Shown piece after piece: positions 8,023-16,202 of a DNA stretch of 64,000 nucleotides. Position numbers and translations under genes: made by a program. The notes under the pieces were generated by a model. It did no database searches. It saw only the letters and a list, made by a program, of their open reading frames with translations, and was not told the origin of the DNA. Origin of the DNA: JAZFYD01 sp036443405 (GTDB lineage Bacteria > Planctomycetota > PLA2); assembly GCA_036443405.1 (NCBI GenBank), contig JAZFYD010000122.1, positions 1-64,000 of the forward strand, written 5' to 3'. Each line of letters starts with the position of its first letter. The stretch's first letter is position 1.

Positions 8023-9182
8023 GCGAACAGCTCCATCGGTTTGTGGTCGCCCACGATGCCCTTGGGCTCGATCTTCAGGAAGTCGCGCAGCAGTCCGGCG
8101 TAGACGCTGCGGAAGTCGGTCGTGTATCTGAAGTTGCCTCGGTCGAGGTCTTCGAGCGACGGATACGCGCCGTGGAGGCCGGGCTTCACGCCGCCGCCGA
8201 TCAGGAACGCGGGGTACGCTGAGCCGTGATCGGTGCCGCCCGACAGGTTCTCGGTCGCGCGTCGGCCGAATTCGCTGAACACGAACGTCGCGACGCGGTC
8301 CGCGAGGCCTAGGCGGTCGAGTTCCGCCTGGAAGCCGCGAAGATTGTTGCCGACCTGGGCGAGCAGGCCATTGTGCGCGCCGCCCTGGTTGGCGTGTGTG
8401 TCGAAGCCGCCGAACGTCAGCTGGATCACCTCGAGGTCGAGATCGGAACGCAGCAGCGCGACCACTTTCCTGAGGTCGTTGCCGAGCCTGCCGTACATCC
8501 CTCGCCCGGACGGGCTCAGGTTCGCGATCTTGCGCGCGACCTTGAGCGCCTCCAGCGTCCGCACAGCGAGTTCGCGGCGCTCGCCGGAAAGCTCCTTGAA
8601 TGACTCGTACATCGCGGCGGTGTCGTCCACGCCGTCGGGCAACCGGAACTGCTTGAAGTCGGTGAACGTCACGACGCCGGGCGAACCGGAAACGAGCGAC
8701 AGCGGTTTCTCCTTCGCGACGGCCATCGCACGCAGCGGCTTGTTGGACTTGCGCGCATCGAGGGCGCGGCCGAGCCAGCCGAGGTCGGGAGTCTTGTCCG
8801 GTTCCGCCGTGTAGTAGATTTCGGTTGCGCGGAAGTGGCTGTAGTTCGGGTTCGGGTATCCGACGCCGTTGATGATCGCGAGTTTGTCCTGTTTCCAGAG
8901 CTGTTCGAAACCCTGAAGCGCGGGGTGGAGGCCAATCTGGTCGTTGATCTTGCGGATGCGGCCGTCGTCGATGCCGAGGCCGGGCCGCAGCACGCGGTAG
9001 TTGCGATCGCGATGCGGGATCACCGTGTTGAGGCCGTCGTTGCCGCCGTTCAAGTGCAGCAGGATGAGTGTGCGCGCGCCGGGCTCTTTCCTGGCGCCCT
9101 GCGCCCACGCGAAACGCGGCAGCGCCAGCACTGACCCAAGGGCAAGGCCCCGTTTGAGGAATTCGCGACGTTCGAGAATCAT
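8019..9182 (-). CDS. DUF1501 family exported protein
   Basis: This is a 387-residue protein. The N-terminus reads ERREFLKRGLALG followed by a hydrophobic stretch ending FAWAQ, a twin-arginine-type signal. The body carries DUF1501 hallmarks: 'LILLHLNGGNDGLNTVIP', 'FGGFDTHANQGGAHN' and 'FSEFGRRATENLSGGTDHGSA'. This fold belongs to the alkaline-phosphatase-like (sulfatase) superfamily, but the substrate is unknown. DUF1501 and DUF1800 genes are regularly paired in planctomycetes and other bacteria. AAGGAG at 9191-9196, overlapping the stop of the DUF1800 gene, lies 8 bases before ATG 9182; the ATG at 9188 would be too close to it. Confidence 0.92.
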   Translation of the reverse strand: MILERREFLKRGLALGSVLALPRFAWAQGARKEPGARTLILLHLNGGNDGLNTVIPHRDRNYRVLRPGLGIDDGRIRKINDQIGLHPALQGFEQLWKQDKLAIINGVGYPNPNYSHFRATEIYYTAEPDKTPDLGWLGRALDARKSNKPLRAMAVAKEKPLSLVSGSPGVVTFTDFKQFRLPDGVDDTAAMYESFKELSGERRELAVRTLEALKVARKIANLSPSGRGMYGRLGNDLRKVVALLRSDLDLEVIQLTFGGFDTHANQGGAHNGLLAQVGNNLRGFQAELDRLGLADRVATFVFSEFGRRATENLSGGTDHGSAYPAFLIGGGVKPGLHGAYPSLEDLDRGNFRYTTDFRSVYAGLLRDFLKIEPKGIVGDHKPMELFA

Positions 9183-9194
9183 CTGCATGTCTCC

Positions 9195-10394
9195 TTACGC
9201 GAGCTGGAACTCCGGGCTGGCGAGTGCGAGTGCGATCCGGTCGCGACCGCTCGCCTCGGCGAGTGTTTGCGCCAACGCTTGGGGAACCGAACCGTCAAAC
9301 GCGGTGTCGAGAATCGAGTCCGCTGTCTCGGGCGCAGCCTCCTGCGCAAATCGCCGCGCGGCCTTGAACCGCTCGACGACGCCGGCGGCGCTCAGCCAAC
9401 CGGTCCCGCTCGTCCAGCCCTTCACGGACGGCGGGCGGAACAGGATCTGGCCCATGCGCTCGAGCGCGCCGTGACACCAGGGCGGGATTCCGGCGGCGCC
9501 GGTCGCGCGGCGGGCGCTGACGACGAACTCCACCGGACTCTTGATGAGGACGCGGTGGTGGGCGCCGGACAAAAACGCCGGCGAGTGGAACAACACGAAC
9601 AGCGTCGAGCGGATGTCGCCGCCGGTTTTCTCGAGCACCTTCGCCAGGTCCGCGATCTCGCCGTCGGTCGGGTTGGAGTGGGAGAAAAAACGCAGCAGCT
9701 TGCCCGCGATGAAACGATGGCACGCCGGCAGGGACGTGATGATCCTGATGACGTCGTCGCCGTCGAATTCTCCGGTTTGACCGTGCACGGTCTTTTCGCC
9801 GTCGTCGTGGAACTCGGGCGAATACACGAAGTCGTGGTGGCGGCAGCCGAACCCCGTGAACGCGCGCGCGATTTCGCGGATGTCCTTTTCCGTGTAGTTG
9901 CCGATGCCGAGGGTGAACAGCTCCTGCAGTTCGCGCCCGTAGTTCTCGTTCGCAATACCCTTGCGGTTGGAGTTGCCATCGAGGAAGCGGATCATCGCGA
10001 CATCGCGCGACACCTTCTCGACGAGCTGGCGGAATCTGCCGGCGCCGTGACTCCGAAACAAGCGATACTGCGACCACATGAGCTGCGCGTCCTGCACCTT
10101 CGCGTTCGAGTTCGCGAAGTGGCCGTGCCAGAACAGCGCCAGTTTTTCGGCGAGCATGGCTTGACCGGAGCGCATGCGGTCGAGCCAGAGTTGCTGGATC
10201 GCACCGGGTTCGTAAGGATCGAAACCGTCCGGATCCGCGGGCGTGGGGCGGTCGATTTCGTCGAGCAGCTTTTGCACCGACTTGCGATAGCCCAGGCTCC
10301 GGTATTCGTCGAGGTCGCCGGGGGTTGCCCCAAAACCGGCGCGTCGCAGGAGGTGACCAACCGCCGTCGCGCCCTCCATTCGCTCGCCACTCAT
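9195..10394 (-). CDS. DUF1800 family protein
   Basis: This is a 399-residue protein. It begins with the typical 'HLLRRAGFGATPGDLDEYRSLGY' and contains 'FWHGHFA', 'ENYGRELQELFTLG' and 'REIARAFTGFG', all standard for DUF1800. The function is unknown; the family almost always sits next to DUF1501, as here, where only 6 bases separate the stop from the longer possible DUF1501 start. A CAGAAT hexamer (10401-10406) ends 6 bases before the ATG. The gene is divergent from the DsbD-like gene. Confidence 0.92.
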   Translation of the reverse strand: MSGERMEGATAVGHLLRRAGFGATPGDLDEYRSLGYRKSVQKLLDEIDRPTPADPDGFDPYEPGAIQQLWLDRMRSGQAMLAEKLALFWHGHFANSNAKVQDAQLMWSQYRLFRSHGAGRFRQLVEKVSRDVAMIRFLDGNSNRKGIANENYGRELQELFTLGIGNYTEKDIREIARAFTGFGCRHHDFVYSPEFHDDGEKTVHGQTGEFDGDDVIRIITSLPACHRFIAGKLLRFFSHSNPTDGEIADLAKVLEKTGGDIRSTLFVLFHSPAFLSGAHHRVLIKSPVEFVVSARRATGAAGIPPWCHGALERMGQILFRPPSVKGWTSGTGWLSAAGVVERFKAARRFAQEAAPETADSILDTAFDGSVPQALAQTLAEASGRDRIALALASPEFQLA

Positions 10395-10400
10395 CCGTGT

Positions 10401-10406
10401 ATTCTG
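10401..10406 (-). promoter_or_regulatory. -10-like CAGAAT, 6 bases before the DUF1800 start
   Basis: Read on the minus strand, CAGAAT ends 6 bases before ATG 10394. It lacks the first T of the consensus, so it is weaker than the other start-proximal elements in the window. Confidence 0.3.
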
Positions 10407-10465
10407 TCACATGGGCGCGGTCACCGGGACCTGCGCGGCTACGAATTCGAGGATCCGGATCATCG

Positions 10466-11389
10466 ATGTTGTTGCGGCTCATCATCTTGCTGCTAACGCT
10501 GCCGGCGATCGCGCACGGCGACGCGGAAAACCGCGCCGTGCTGGAGCACGTAGAGGTCGAACTTGTCGTGGGCCACGAGTCGGTTAAGCCAGGATCAGAG
10601 AGCTTTGTCGGACTGCTCTTCAAGCTGGATCCGGGCTGGCATGTGTATTGGAAAAACCCCGGTGACTCCGGCGAACCGCCGTCCGTGAAGTGGTCCGTGC
10701 CGGGCGGAGTGTCGGTGGGCGAATTCCGCTGGCCGGCTCCCCACAAGATCCTGATGGGGCCGATCGTGACGTTCGGTTACGAAAACGAGGTGCTATTGAG
10801 CGCGCCGCTCGTGATCGCGAGTGATTTCCAGGGCGACGCGATCGAGATCAAGGCGGCCGCGACGTGGCTCGTGTGTGCCGACGTGTGCCTGGGCCAAGAA
10901 GTGGAACTCGTGCTGTCGCTGCCGGTGCGGCCCGACGAAATGGTTCCGACCGCCGCGTCCGAGTCGCCCTCGCTTACACAGATTCCGAAACCGGCCAGCG
11001 CTGACGGCGGTGCGATCCTGCGAAAGGGCGGTCTGATCGAGCTGGCCCTCGATCCCGACGTGTTCCGGCCGGGCCCGAAGTACACGTTCTTCCCGGACGA
11101 GGACGTCGTCGAACTGGCGAAGCTCACCGAGCAGCGCATGCCGACGTTCACGGCCCCGCGTTCGCCGACGCGCACGGAACCGATCGAGCGGATTTCGGGC
11201 GTGATGGTCATGACCAACGCGGAGGGGCGCCACGCGTTTTGGTTCGACGTGCCGGTCCAGGACCACGAAAACCTGGTCACGACCACGTTCGGCAAGCGCT
11301 GGGAAGACTACTGGTGGATCGTGTTGCCGCTCGGGGCGCTCGCGATCCCGGCGATTTTCCGGGCCACAAGATCCAAGAAACGTACCTAG
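10466..11389 (+). CDS. stand-alone DsbD N-terminal-domain-like membrane protein
   Basis: This is a 307-residue protein with a signal peptide (residues 1-18). It matches the N-terminal periplasmic domain of DsbD/ScsB-type thiol:disulfide interchange proteins: 'PGWHVYWKNPGDSGEPPSVKW', then 'WLVCADVCLGQEVEL' with the paired cysteines spaced C-x3-C. One membrane helix near the C-terminus (DYWWIVLPLGALAIPAIF) and a basic tail replace the eight-helix core and C-terminal thioredoxin domain of full DsbD. It could pass electrons to exported partners such as the redoxin encoded just downstream. The start is ATG 10466, directly before the signal peptide; the open frame extends further upstream without coding character. 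Confidence 0.75.
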   Translation: MLLRLIILLLTLPAIAHGDAENRAVLEHVEVELVVGHESVKPGSESFVGLLFKLDPGWHVYWKNPGDSGEPPSVKWSVPGGVSVGEFRWPAPHKILMGPIVTFGYENEVLLSAPLVIASDFQGDAIEIKAAATWLVCADVCLGQEVELVLSLPVRPDEMVPTAASESPSLTQIPKPASADGGAILRKGGLIELALDPDVFRPGPKYTFFPDEDVVELAKLTEQRMPTFTAPRSPTRTEPIERISGVMVMTNAEGRHAFWFDVPVQDHENLVTTTFGKRWEDYWWIVLPLGALAIPAIFRATRSKKRT

Positions 11390-11395
11390 GAACAA

Positions 11396-11413
11396 AACCC
11401 GGTTTCGCGGGTT
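11396..11413. terminator. weak hairpin after the DsbD-like gene
   Basis: AACCCG-GTTTCG-CGGGTT forms a 6-bp stem seven bases after the stop codon. There is no T-run, so it could be a processing or pausing site rather than a terminator. Confidence 0.3.
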
Positions 11414-11450
11414 GAAAGCAAAAAGCGCGGCGCGGGTTTGCAGGCGGCGC

Positions 11451-11456
11451 GATAAT
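11451..11456 (+). promoter_or_regulatory. -10-like GATAAT before the redoxin gene
   Basis: GATAAT is followed 6 bases later by the Shine-Dalgarno sequence AAGGAGGA (11463-11470) and then by ATG 11479. The predicted message would begin right at the ribosome-binding site, with a leader of about 16 bases. Confidence 0.45.
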
Positions 11457-11478
11457 CCCGGCAAGGAGGACATGCGAA

Positions 11479-12120
11479 ATGCGCAAGACAATCAGGCTGG
11501 CTGCGATCGCGATCGTCGGTTTCACACTCTCCGGCGGGGTCTCCGCCGAGGAGAAGGCGCCCGCGGCCGAGAAGAAGGTCAACCCCGACCTCGCGCCGGC
11601 GTTCGTGCTCAAGGACCTCGCGGGCAAGGAGCGCTCGCTCAAGGAGTTCGCCGGCAAGTTCGTCGTGCTCGAGTGGTGCAACCACGGCTGTCCGTTCGTG
11701 AAGAAGCACTACCAAAAGGGCCACATGCAGAAGCTCCAGGAGAAATACACCAAGAAGGGTGTGATCTGGCTGACCATCTGCTCGTCTGCCGAGGCCAAAC
11801 AGGGTTGGATGACGACCGATGGCTGGAAGGCGAAGAACGAAAAGAGCGGCGCGAAGCCGACTGCCGTGCTGATCGACACCAACGGCAAGGTCGGCAAGGC
11901 GTACGGTGCGAAGACAACGCCGCAGATCTGCATCATCAACAAGAAGGGCGTGCGCGTGTACGACGGCGCCATCGACGACAAGCGGTCGCGCCACACGGAG
12001 GACATCAAGACCTCCAAGAACTACGTGACGATCGTGCTCGACGCGGTGATGGCCGGCAAGCCGAGCCCGATACGCCGCACGCGTCCGTACGGTTGCTCGG
12101 TGAAGTACGCGGCCCCGTAG
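11479..12120 (+). CDS. exported redoxin/thioredoxin-fold protein with C-x3-C site
   Basis: This is a 213-residue protein with a signal peptide (1-23). 'FAGKFVVLEWCNHGCPFVKKHY' is the redoxin active-site region, with two cysteines in a C-x3-C arrangement rather than the classical C-x2-C; the fold continues through 'PTAVLIDTNGKV' and the cis-Pro-like 'KTTPQICIIN'. The end reads RPYGCSVKYA and carries a further cysteine. It belongs to the AhpC/TSA-thioredoxin superfamily and probably reduces or senses thiols or peroxides outside the cytoplasm. The DsbD-like gene lies 89 bases upstream. AAGGAGGA gives a strong start at ATG 11479; an ATG at 11472 is out of frame. Confidence 0.8.
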   Translation: MRKTIRLAAIAIVGFTLSGGVSAEEKAPAAEKKVNPDLAPAFVLKDLAGKERSLKEFAGKFVVLEWCNHGCPFVKKHYQKGHMQKLQEKYTKKGVIWLTICSSAEAKQGWMTTDGWKAKNEKSGAKPTAVLIDTNGKVGKAYGAKTTPQICIINKKGVRVYDGAIDDKRSRHTEDIKTSKNYVTIVLDAVMAGKPSPIRRTRPYGCSVKYAAP

Positions 12121-12148
12121 GTCGCGCTGCGAGCTTCGAATCGACTAG

Positions 12149-12179
12149 AAGAGGCGTGGCCCGCGCGGTCGCGCCTCTT
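12149..12179. terminator. bidirectional terminator between convergent genes
   Basis: AAGAGGCG (12149-12156) pairs with CGCCTCTT (12172-12179), an 8-bp stem followed by TCTC on the plus strand. It lies between the redoxin stop (12120) and the SEC-C gene stop (12188). Confidence 0.55.
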
Positions 12180-12187
12180 TCTCATCC

Positions 12188-12652
12188 CTAGCGCATGCAG
12201 CAGTTCTTGAACTTCTTGCCGCTGCCGCACGGGCAGGGTGCGTTGCGCCCGATGCGCTCGCCCGGGTTGCGAACCGTCTTGGCGGAGTCCGCTGTTCGTT
12301 CGTCGTACGCGGCGCGCAAGGCGCGGACGTAACGTCCGAGCGAGTCGCCGTCGGCGAGTCGCCCTTGGCCTTGAAGCTCCGCCATCAGCGCAGCGCACAG
12401 ATCGGGCGCCACGGCGCGCACCGAACCCGGAAGCGCAAGTGCACCCACACCGTCGAGCATCGCGTGCTTGATGTCGATCTCTTCGATCTCGCCGGGTTCG
12501 CGGTCGCGGTGTTCGCAGGCGTGCGTCAAGAACGCGGGCAGGATTTCGCCTGAGTACTCCTTGGCGGGGGCCGGTAGCGCGTGGAACGCAGACGTGTCCG
12601 CGAAGTCGCTCACCCAGTTCGCGATGGTCTGGGTGCGAAACGATTCAGGCAT
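12188..12652 (-). CDS. SEC-C motif protein
   Basis: This is a 154-residue cytosolic protein. The C-terminus is a perfect SEC-C zinc motif, '[18 protein letters not shown]', as found at the end of SecA and in many small proteins, where it binds zinc and can mediate ribosome or SecB contacts. The first ~115 residues are helical and acidic, and I do not recognise them. ATG 12652 overlaps the end of the basic protein gene by 8 bases, so the two form an operon. Confidence 0.8.
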   Translation of the reverse strand: MPESFRTQTIANWVSDFADTSAFHALPAPAKEYSGEILPAFLTHACEHRDREPGEIEEIDIKHAMLDGVGALALPGSVRAVAPDLCAALMAELQGQGRLADGDSLGRYVRALRAAYDERTADSAKTVRNPGERIGRNAPCPCGSGKKFKNCCMR

Positions 12653-12956
12653 CAACCGGTATGAAGGGAACCTTCTGGCGGTCGACGATGTGGTCGCGAG
12701 TCGTGGAGTTCGTGAGACGCACCGCTTCCGCTTCGGCTTGAGCTTTGTACGCGAAGGGGAACGTCTTGACGATCGTTCGTGTGTGGTCCTTCACCGCCCA
12801 GACGATCTTGAGGCGCATCGGTTCCGCGGCTTTGCTCTTTCGCCGCGTCTTCTTGACCGGCGCGGCCGCGGCCTTCTCCTTTTTCGCGCGTACCGTCGCA
12901 TCGGCTTCGGCTCGCATGCGATCGACCCGGGCCCGGTTCGACATTTTTCTCGCCAT
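12645..12956 (-). CDS. small basic protein, unknown function
   Basis: This is a 103-residue protein. The first 50 residues are Lys/Arg/Ala-rich ([18 protein letters not shown], then [12 protein letters not shown]) and likely disordered, possibly binding nucleic acid. The last 50 residues form a compact predicted alpha/beta unit ('[20 protein letters not shown]'). The family is not recognised. The start at ATG 12956 is supported by TACAAT ending 8 bases upstream and by the absence of any Shine-Dalgarno sequence. Confidence 0.65.
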   Translation of the reverse strand: MARKMSNRARVDRMRAEADATVRAKKEKAAAAPVKKTRRKSKAAEPMRLKIVWAVKDHTRTIVKTFPFAYKAQAEAEAVRLTNSTTRDHIVDRQKVPFIPVDA

Positions 12957-12964
12957 GGCCACGG

Positions 12965-12970
12965 ATTGTA
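12965..12970 (-). promoter_or_regulatory. -10-like TACAAT, 8 bases before the start codon
   Basis: On the minus strand TACAAT ends 8 bases before ATG 12956, with no Shine-Dalgarno sequence between. It belongs to the leaderless class. Confidence 0.5.
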
Positions 12971-13042
12971 CGCCGATCACTTCGCGTGGGCACACATCCG
13001 TTTGTGCCAATGAAGATTCGAACCGCGTGCCGATCGGCGGAG

Positions 13043-14728
13043 CTACTCGGTCAGGATCAAGCGCACGTCGTACGGTTCGTTTTGGCCGACCGAAAGCGCG
13101 CGGATCCGGATGAGGTACGCGCCACCCTGCACGTCCTGGACCGAAACCGGCGACATGCCTGATGCGAGAACGTTGTTCCGCAGATCGAGAAGGTCGATCT
13201 CGAGATCCGCGCTCGTGTTCTCCAGGGAAATCGTAAAGTTGGCTGTCCGGACCAACTGCACCTTGAAGTAGCGTTGCGCGTGGAAGGCGATGTCGAGGTC
13301 GATATCCGGCGTCGTCGTATCGATTGCGTCCGAGAGCACGGTGTCGTACGGCGCGTGGATCGCCGCGCCCGTGATCGACTCGTGCGGGAAAGGCGGCGGC
13401 CAGAGGGAGTCGTTCTCCTCGGTCGCGGGGTACGGGATCTCCTGGTTGTCCGGCGGCGTCAGCATGAGCATCCGCAGGGCGACCTCATCGATGCTCTGGT
13501 CGCTCACGTACGCGTCCAGCAGCGTCAGGAGATAGGGATAGTTGATTCCGGCACTCGGTTGCCGAAGGAACTGCAGGGAGAGCGCGAGGGGGAACGCCGC
13601 CATCGGATCGTCATCGTCGAGGCCGCCGTCGTGGATGTCCCACAGGACCTCGGCGACGGAGAATCGCGAGCCGATGCCAACTACGTCGTCCGGCTGGTAG
13701 ACGTTGGGGTCATCCGGTCCGAGCGAACCGAGCGTTTCGGAGAAATACGATTCGATGTCGAAGTATCGAATGACGCGCCCGGCGGGGCCGATACCCTCGG
13801 TGTCCCAGTAGACCGGGGAGCCGCGGCCCATGCAGGCCCAGAAATCGAGAAAGCCCTCACGCCAAGCGAGCGTGGGAACCATGAGTTGATCGTTGGGCTC
13901 CCCGTCCGGCACGACGGCGAGAAAGAAGTAGTTCAGAAGGTACTCGCCGTGCAGACGCATGAGCTTGGGCTCGTCCCAGACATCGCGGTTCGATGTCGGA
14001 TCCCCGGTCACGCCGCCGGCGACTTTCAGGGTCGCGCGCGTGCTGCCAAACGACGTGTATTCGGAGACCGCGCCGTTGCCCGGACGATAATGCACGTCCA
14101 GGTCCGGCATGGTTGTGCCCAGGATGCCGGACTTCGCGGCCATGAACCCCTCGTAAAGGACGTCGCAGATCATCCACGCGCCCGGAACACTGTCCTTCGG
14201 GACATCGAGGTTGATGTTCATCGTCTCGATCCCGATGAGATCGTTGGACGGACCCGGATCTCCGGACGGCGAGCCGGTGTACGAGTAGCTTTCAGTTGCG
14301 AACTCGTCGGGTAGGACACGAATGTCCGTTCCGAACGGAAGATGAACTTCGGCGCGCGTAGTCAGGACGATCTGAGTCGCGGGGCGCTGGCCGAAATTGA
14401 CGATGAGCGAGAACGCGCCGAGGGCGTCGGTCTGGAGGATCGCATCGTTGCCGTCCAGGTCGACAAGCATTCGGCCATCCGAGTCGCGCAGTTCCACGAC
14501 CACGCGCGGTGCCGGGAGCGGAAGCTGCGACTCGAAAAACTGGGACGAGGCCAGTCGGCCATCCGCATCGCGATCACTGAGCAGCGGGCCGGTTATCCAG
14601 AAACGAACCTGGCCGGTGACCGTCCGGGTGGTGTCGCGCGTCCCGGCCGTCACGATCTCAGGTCCACCGGATCCACCGCATGCGATGCAAATCAGGGATA
14701 TCAGAACCGCGAACCACGCTGCACGCAC
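13043..14728 (-). CDS. lipoprotein with a PPC-like C-terminal domain
   Basis: This is a 561-residue protein starting with GTG. Residues 1-18 form a lipoprotein signal ending LICIAC, so it is probably anchored by Cys17 or a neighbour. Residues of about 30-150 look like a beta-sandwich ('VVELRDSDGRMLVDLDG'). The middle (about 230-400) contains 'LAWREGFLDFWACMGRGSPVYWDT' and 'VAEVLWDIHDGG', a pattern I associate with large exported peptidase-like proteins, but no HExxH motif is present. The last ~90 residues resemble a pre-peptidase C-terminal (PPC) domain ('FKVQLVRTANFTISLENTSADLEIDLLD'). AAGGAGA lies 7 bases before GTG 14728. The function is unknown. Confidence 0.65.
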   Translation of the reverse strand: MRAAWFAVLISLICIACGGSGGPEIVTAGTRDTTRTVTGQVRFWITGPLLSDRDADGRLASSQFFESQLPLPAPRVVVELRDSDGRMLVDLDGNDAILQTDALGAFSLIVNFGQRPATQIVLTTRAEVHLPFGTDIRVLPDEFATESYSYTGSPSGDPGPSNDLIGIETMNINLDVPKDSVPGAWMICDVLYEGFMAAKSGILGTTMPDLDVHYRPGNGAVSEYTSFGSTRATLKVAGGVTGDPTSNRDVWDEPKLMRLHGEYLLNYFFLAVVPDGEPNDQLMVPTLAWREGFLDFWACMGRGSPVYWDTEGIGPAGRVIRYFDIESYFSETLGSLGPDDPNVYQPDDVVGIGSRFSVAEVLWDIHDGGLDDDDPMAAFPLALSLQFLRQPSAGINYPYLLTLLDAYVSDQSIDEVALRMLMLTPPDNQEIPYPATEENDSLWPPPFPHESITGAAIHAPYDTVLSDAIDTTTPDIDLDIAFHAQRYFKVQLVRTANFTISLENTSADLEIDLLDLRNNVLASGMSPVSVQDVQGGAYLIRIRALSVGQNEPYDVRLILTE

Positions 14729-14764
14729 GATCGTCTCCTTGCCAACCTACTGGCGCCCACGGAG

Positions 14765-14770
14765 ATTATA
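14765..14770 (-). promoter_or_regulatory. -10 TATAAT of the lipoprotein gene
   Basis: A perfect TATAAT on the minus strand lies 36 bases before GTG 14728, with AAGGAGA in the short leader. This is a conventional leadered promoter, in contrast to the start-proximal ones. Confidence 0.5.
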
Positions 14771-14810
14771 GGGCGTTTCGATGCGTCGTCAGACGGTTGC
14801 CGCGGGCGGC

Positions 14811-15497
14811 CTACCTGCAGCCGACTCGATTCAGGACCGAACGCGCCAATTGCGCGGATTCTCCGCCGCTAGCGGCGTCGAGATAGGCGGCGAGTTCAGC
14901 GGCGACGTCGAACGGAGTGCCCTGTTCGGAGTAGACGCCGGCCATCGCGAGCGCGCATCCAGCCGCGTCGTTCGCGGCCCGCGCGGCAGCGACGAGGCGC
15001 GCCAGATTCTCCGGCAGCTTCTCCACTACGGAAAACGTGCCGGACGCGACGGAACCCATGCGCGATCCGTTCGCACTCAGGGCCTGGGTTTCGAACTCGT
15101 ATGTCGCGCCACGGTCGAGATGCCCCGGGGCCTTCAGGACGTGATAGGAGCCGTCGACCACGATGGGGCCGAGCCACGTGCGGCCTTGCGTGCCGTTTCC
15201 AGCGACCTTGCGCACGATCAACTCGTAGCGCATCGCGCCGTCCTTTTTGGGCCAGAAGAACACGGGTCGGTCCGTGAGGATCTCGTCGACCGGGCCGGAC
15301 TCCGCCGGAACGGGCTCGTAACGTTCCAGCCGCCGCTTCGCGAGGCCCTGGGAAAAGTCCGTCGGCGCGCCGTCGGTCACCGGGATCGCGAAGCCGATCA
15401 CCAATCCCGCGAGGATCATGCCCGAAAACGCCCAGAGCGGCGGCAGTGAATCCAACCGGGAACTCGTGTCGTTGGCGGGTGTGTTTTGGTCGCTCAT
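14811..15497 (-). CDS. single-pass membrane protein, unknown function
   Basis: This is a 228-residue protein with a polar N-terminus, one membrane helix (about 21-40, 'PPLWAFSGMILAGLVIGFAIP') and an extracytoplasmic part. Residues of about 75-155 read like a fibronectin- or Ig-type beta domain ('RPVFFWPKKDGAMRYELIV', 'LDRGATYEFETQAL'). The last 70 residues are Ala-rich helices that could form one or two TPR-like pairs. No family is recognised. GGAGAAA lies 6 bases before ATG 15497. It stands alone between the two neighbouring minus-strand genes. Confidence 0.6.
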   Translation of the reverse strand: MSDQNTPANDTSSRLDSLPPLWAFSGMILAGLVIGFAIPVTDGAPTDFSQGLAKRRLERYEPVPAESGPVDEILTDRPVFFWPKKDGAMRYELIVRKVAGNGTQGRTWLGPIVVDGSYHVLKAPGHLDRGATYEFETQALSANGSRMGSVASGTFSVVEKLPENLARLVAAARAANDAAGCALAMAGVYSEQGTPFDVAAELAAYLDAASGGESAQLARSVLNRVGCR

Positions 15498-15531
15498 GCT
15501 TTTTCTCCGCGCACCGCTCGTGCGCGGCCTT

Positions 15532-15978
15532 TTATGTACCGGTACCGTGGGCGGGGGGCAAGTTGACAAGGTCGAGGCGCAGGAGCACGGAGTGCATGTT
15601 CCCGGGCTCGAGGGAGTAGGAGCGGATCCTCGGGCCCCAGGCGGTCAGGATGCGTTCGAGCTGGGTGTCCGACAGACGGGGAATCGCTAGCGAGACCACG
15701 AAGCGTCCGTCCAGATCATCGATCTCGCAGGTTTCGGCGGCTGCGTCTCGGAGCAGCCGATGCAGCAGCGCCTCGAGCGAGGACGCCGGAACCGCGTTCG
15801 GCGGGATGCCGCGCACGTTGCGCAGGTGGACCCAAAACGCCCGTTGGCTGCCCGGATAATAGAGATGGGCGCTGCCACGCTGGTGATCCAGCAGGAGCGC
15901 TGCGCCGTCCCCGGTGCCCATCGCGTCGCGAAAAGACGGGGCCGGGACGACGAGCGAGCCGATCGGCGGGATTTCCAT
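15532..15978 (-). CDS. hypothetical protein
   Basis: This is a 148-residue soluble protein, not recognised. It shows alternating strands and helices ('AALLLDHQRGSAHLYYPGSQ', 'RFVVSLAIPRLSDTQLERIL') and a Gly/Pro-rich end. TACAAT (15991-15996) lies 12 bases upstream of ATG 15978. It is divergent from the giant AAA+ regulator across about 225 bases, so it may be a target or partner of that regulator; this is inference from position only. Confidence 0.5.
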   Translation of the reverse strand: MEIPPIGSLVVPAPSFRDAMGTGDGAALLLDHQRGSAHLYYPGSQRAFWVHLRNVRGIPPNAVPASSLEALLHRLLRDAAAETCEIDDLDGRFVVSLAIPRLSDTQLERILTAWGPRIRSYSLEPGNMHSVLLRLDLVNLPPAHGTGT

Positions 15979-16162
15979 GGAACACGTGCAATTGTACGTC
16001 TGTGGAATGCTTGTGGAATCGCGCCACAGGAGCGGATTTGCGCCCATGGCGTGGCGCGATTGGCGCGAACTTGGGGCGCGCGCCGCCGTGGCGGTTGCGG
16101 GGGCGCGACGTAAGCCGTTGTCGGTAAGGACGTTATCGCTGCGGCGTGACCGGTATTGCGCT

Positions 16163-16178
16163 GGGTCGTGATCTTGCT
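16163..16178 (+). promoter_or_regulatory. possible sigma-54 promoter (weak)
   Basis: GG at 16164-16165 and TTGC ending at 16177 have the -24/-12 spacing of sigma-54 promoters (10 bases between GG and GC). The bases between GG and TTGC match the consensus poorly. It would place the transcript start at about 16189, just before the Shine-Dalgarno sequence GGAGG (16191-16195) of the following gene. Confidence 0.25.
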
Positions 16179-16202
16179 ATGCCAGTTGGCTGGAGGGTCG
16201 AC

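Noticed and set aside
11472..11474. ATG upstream of the redoxin start
   Set aside because: It is out of frame with the redoxin and lies too close to the Shine-Dalgarno sequence.
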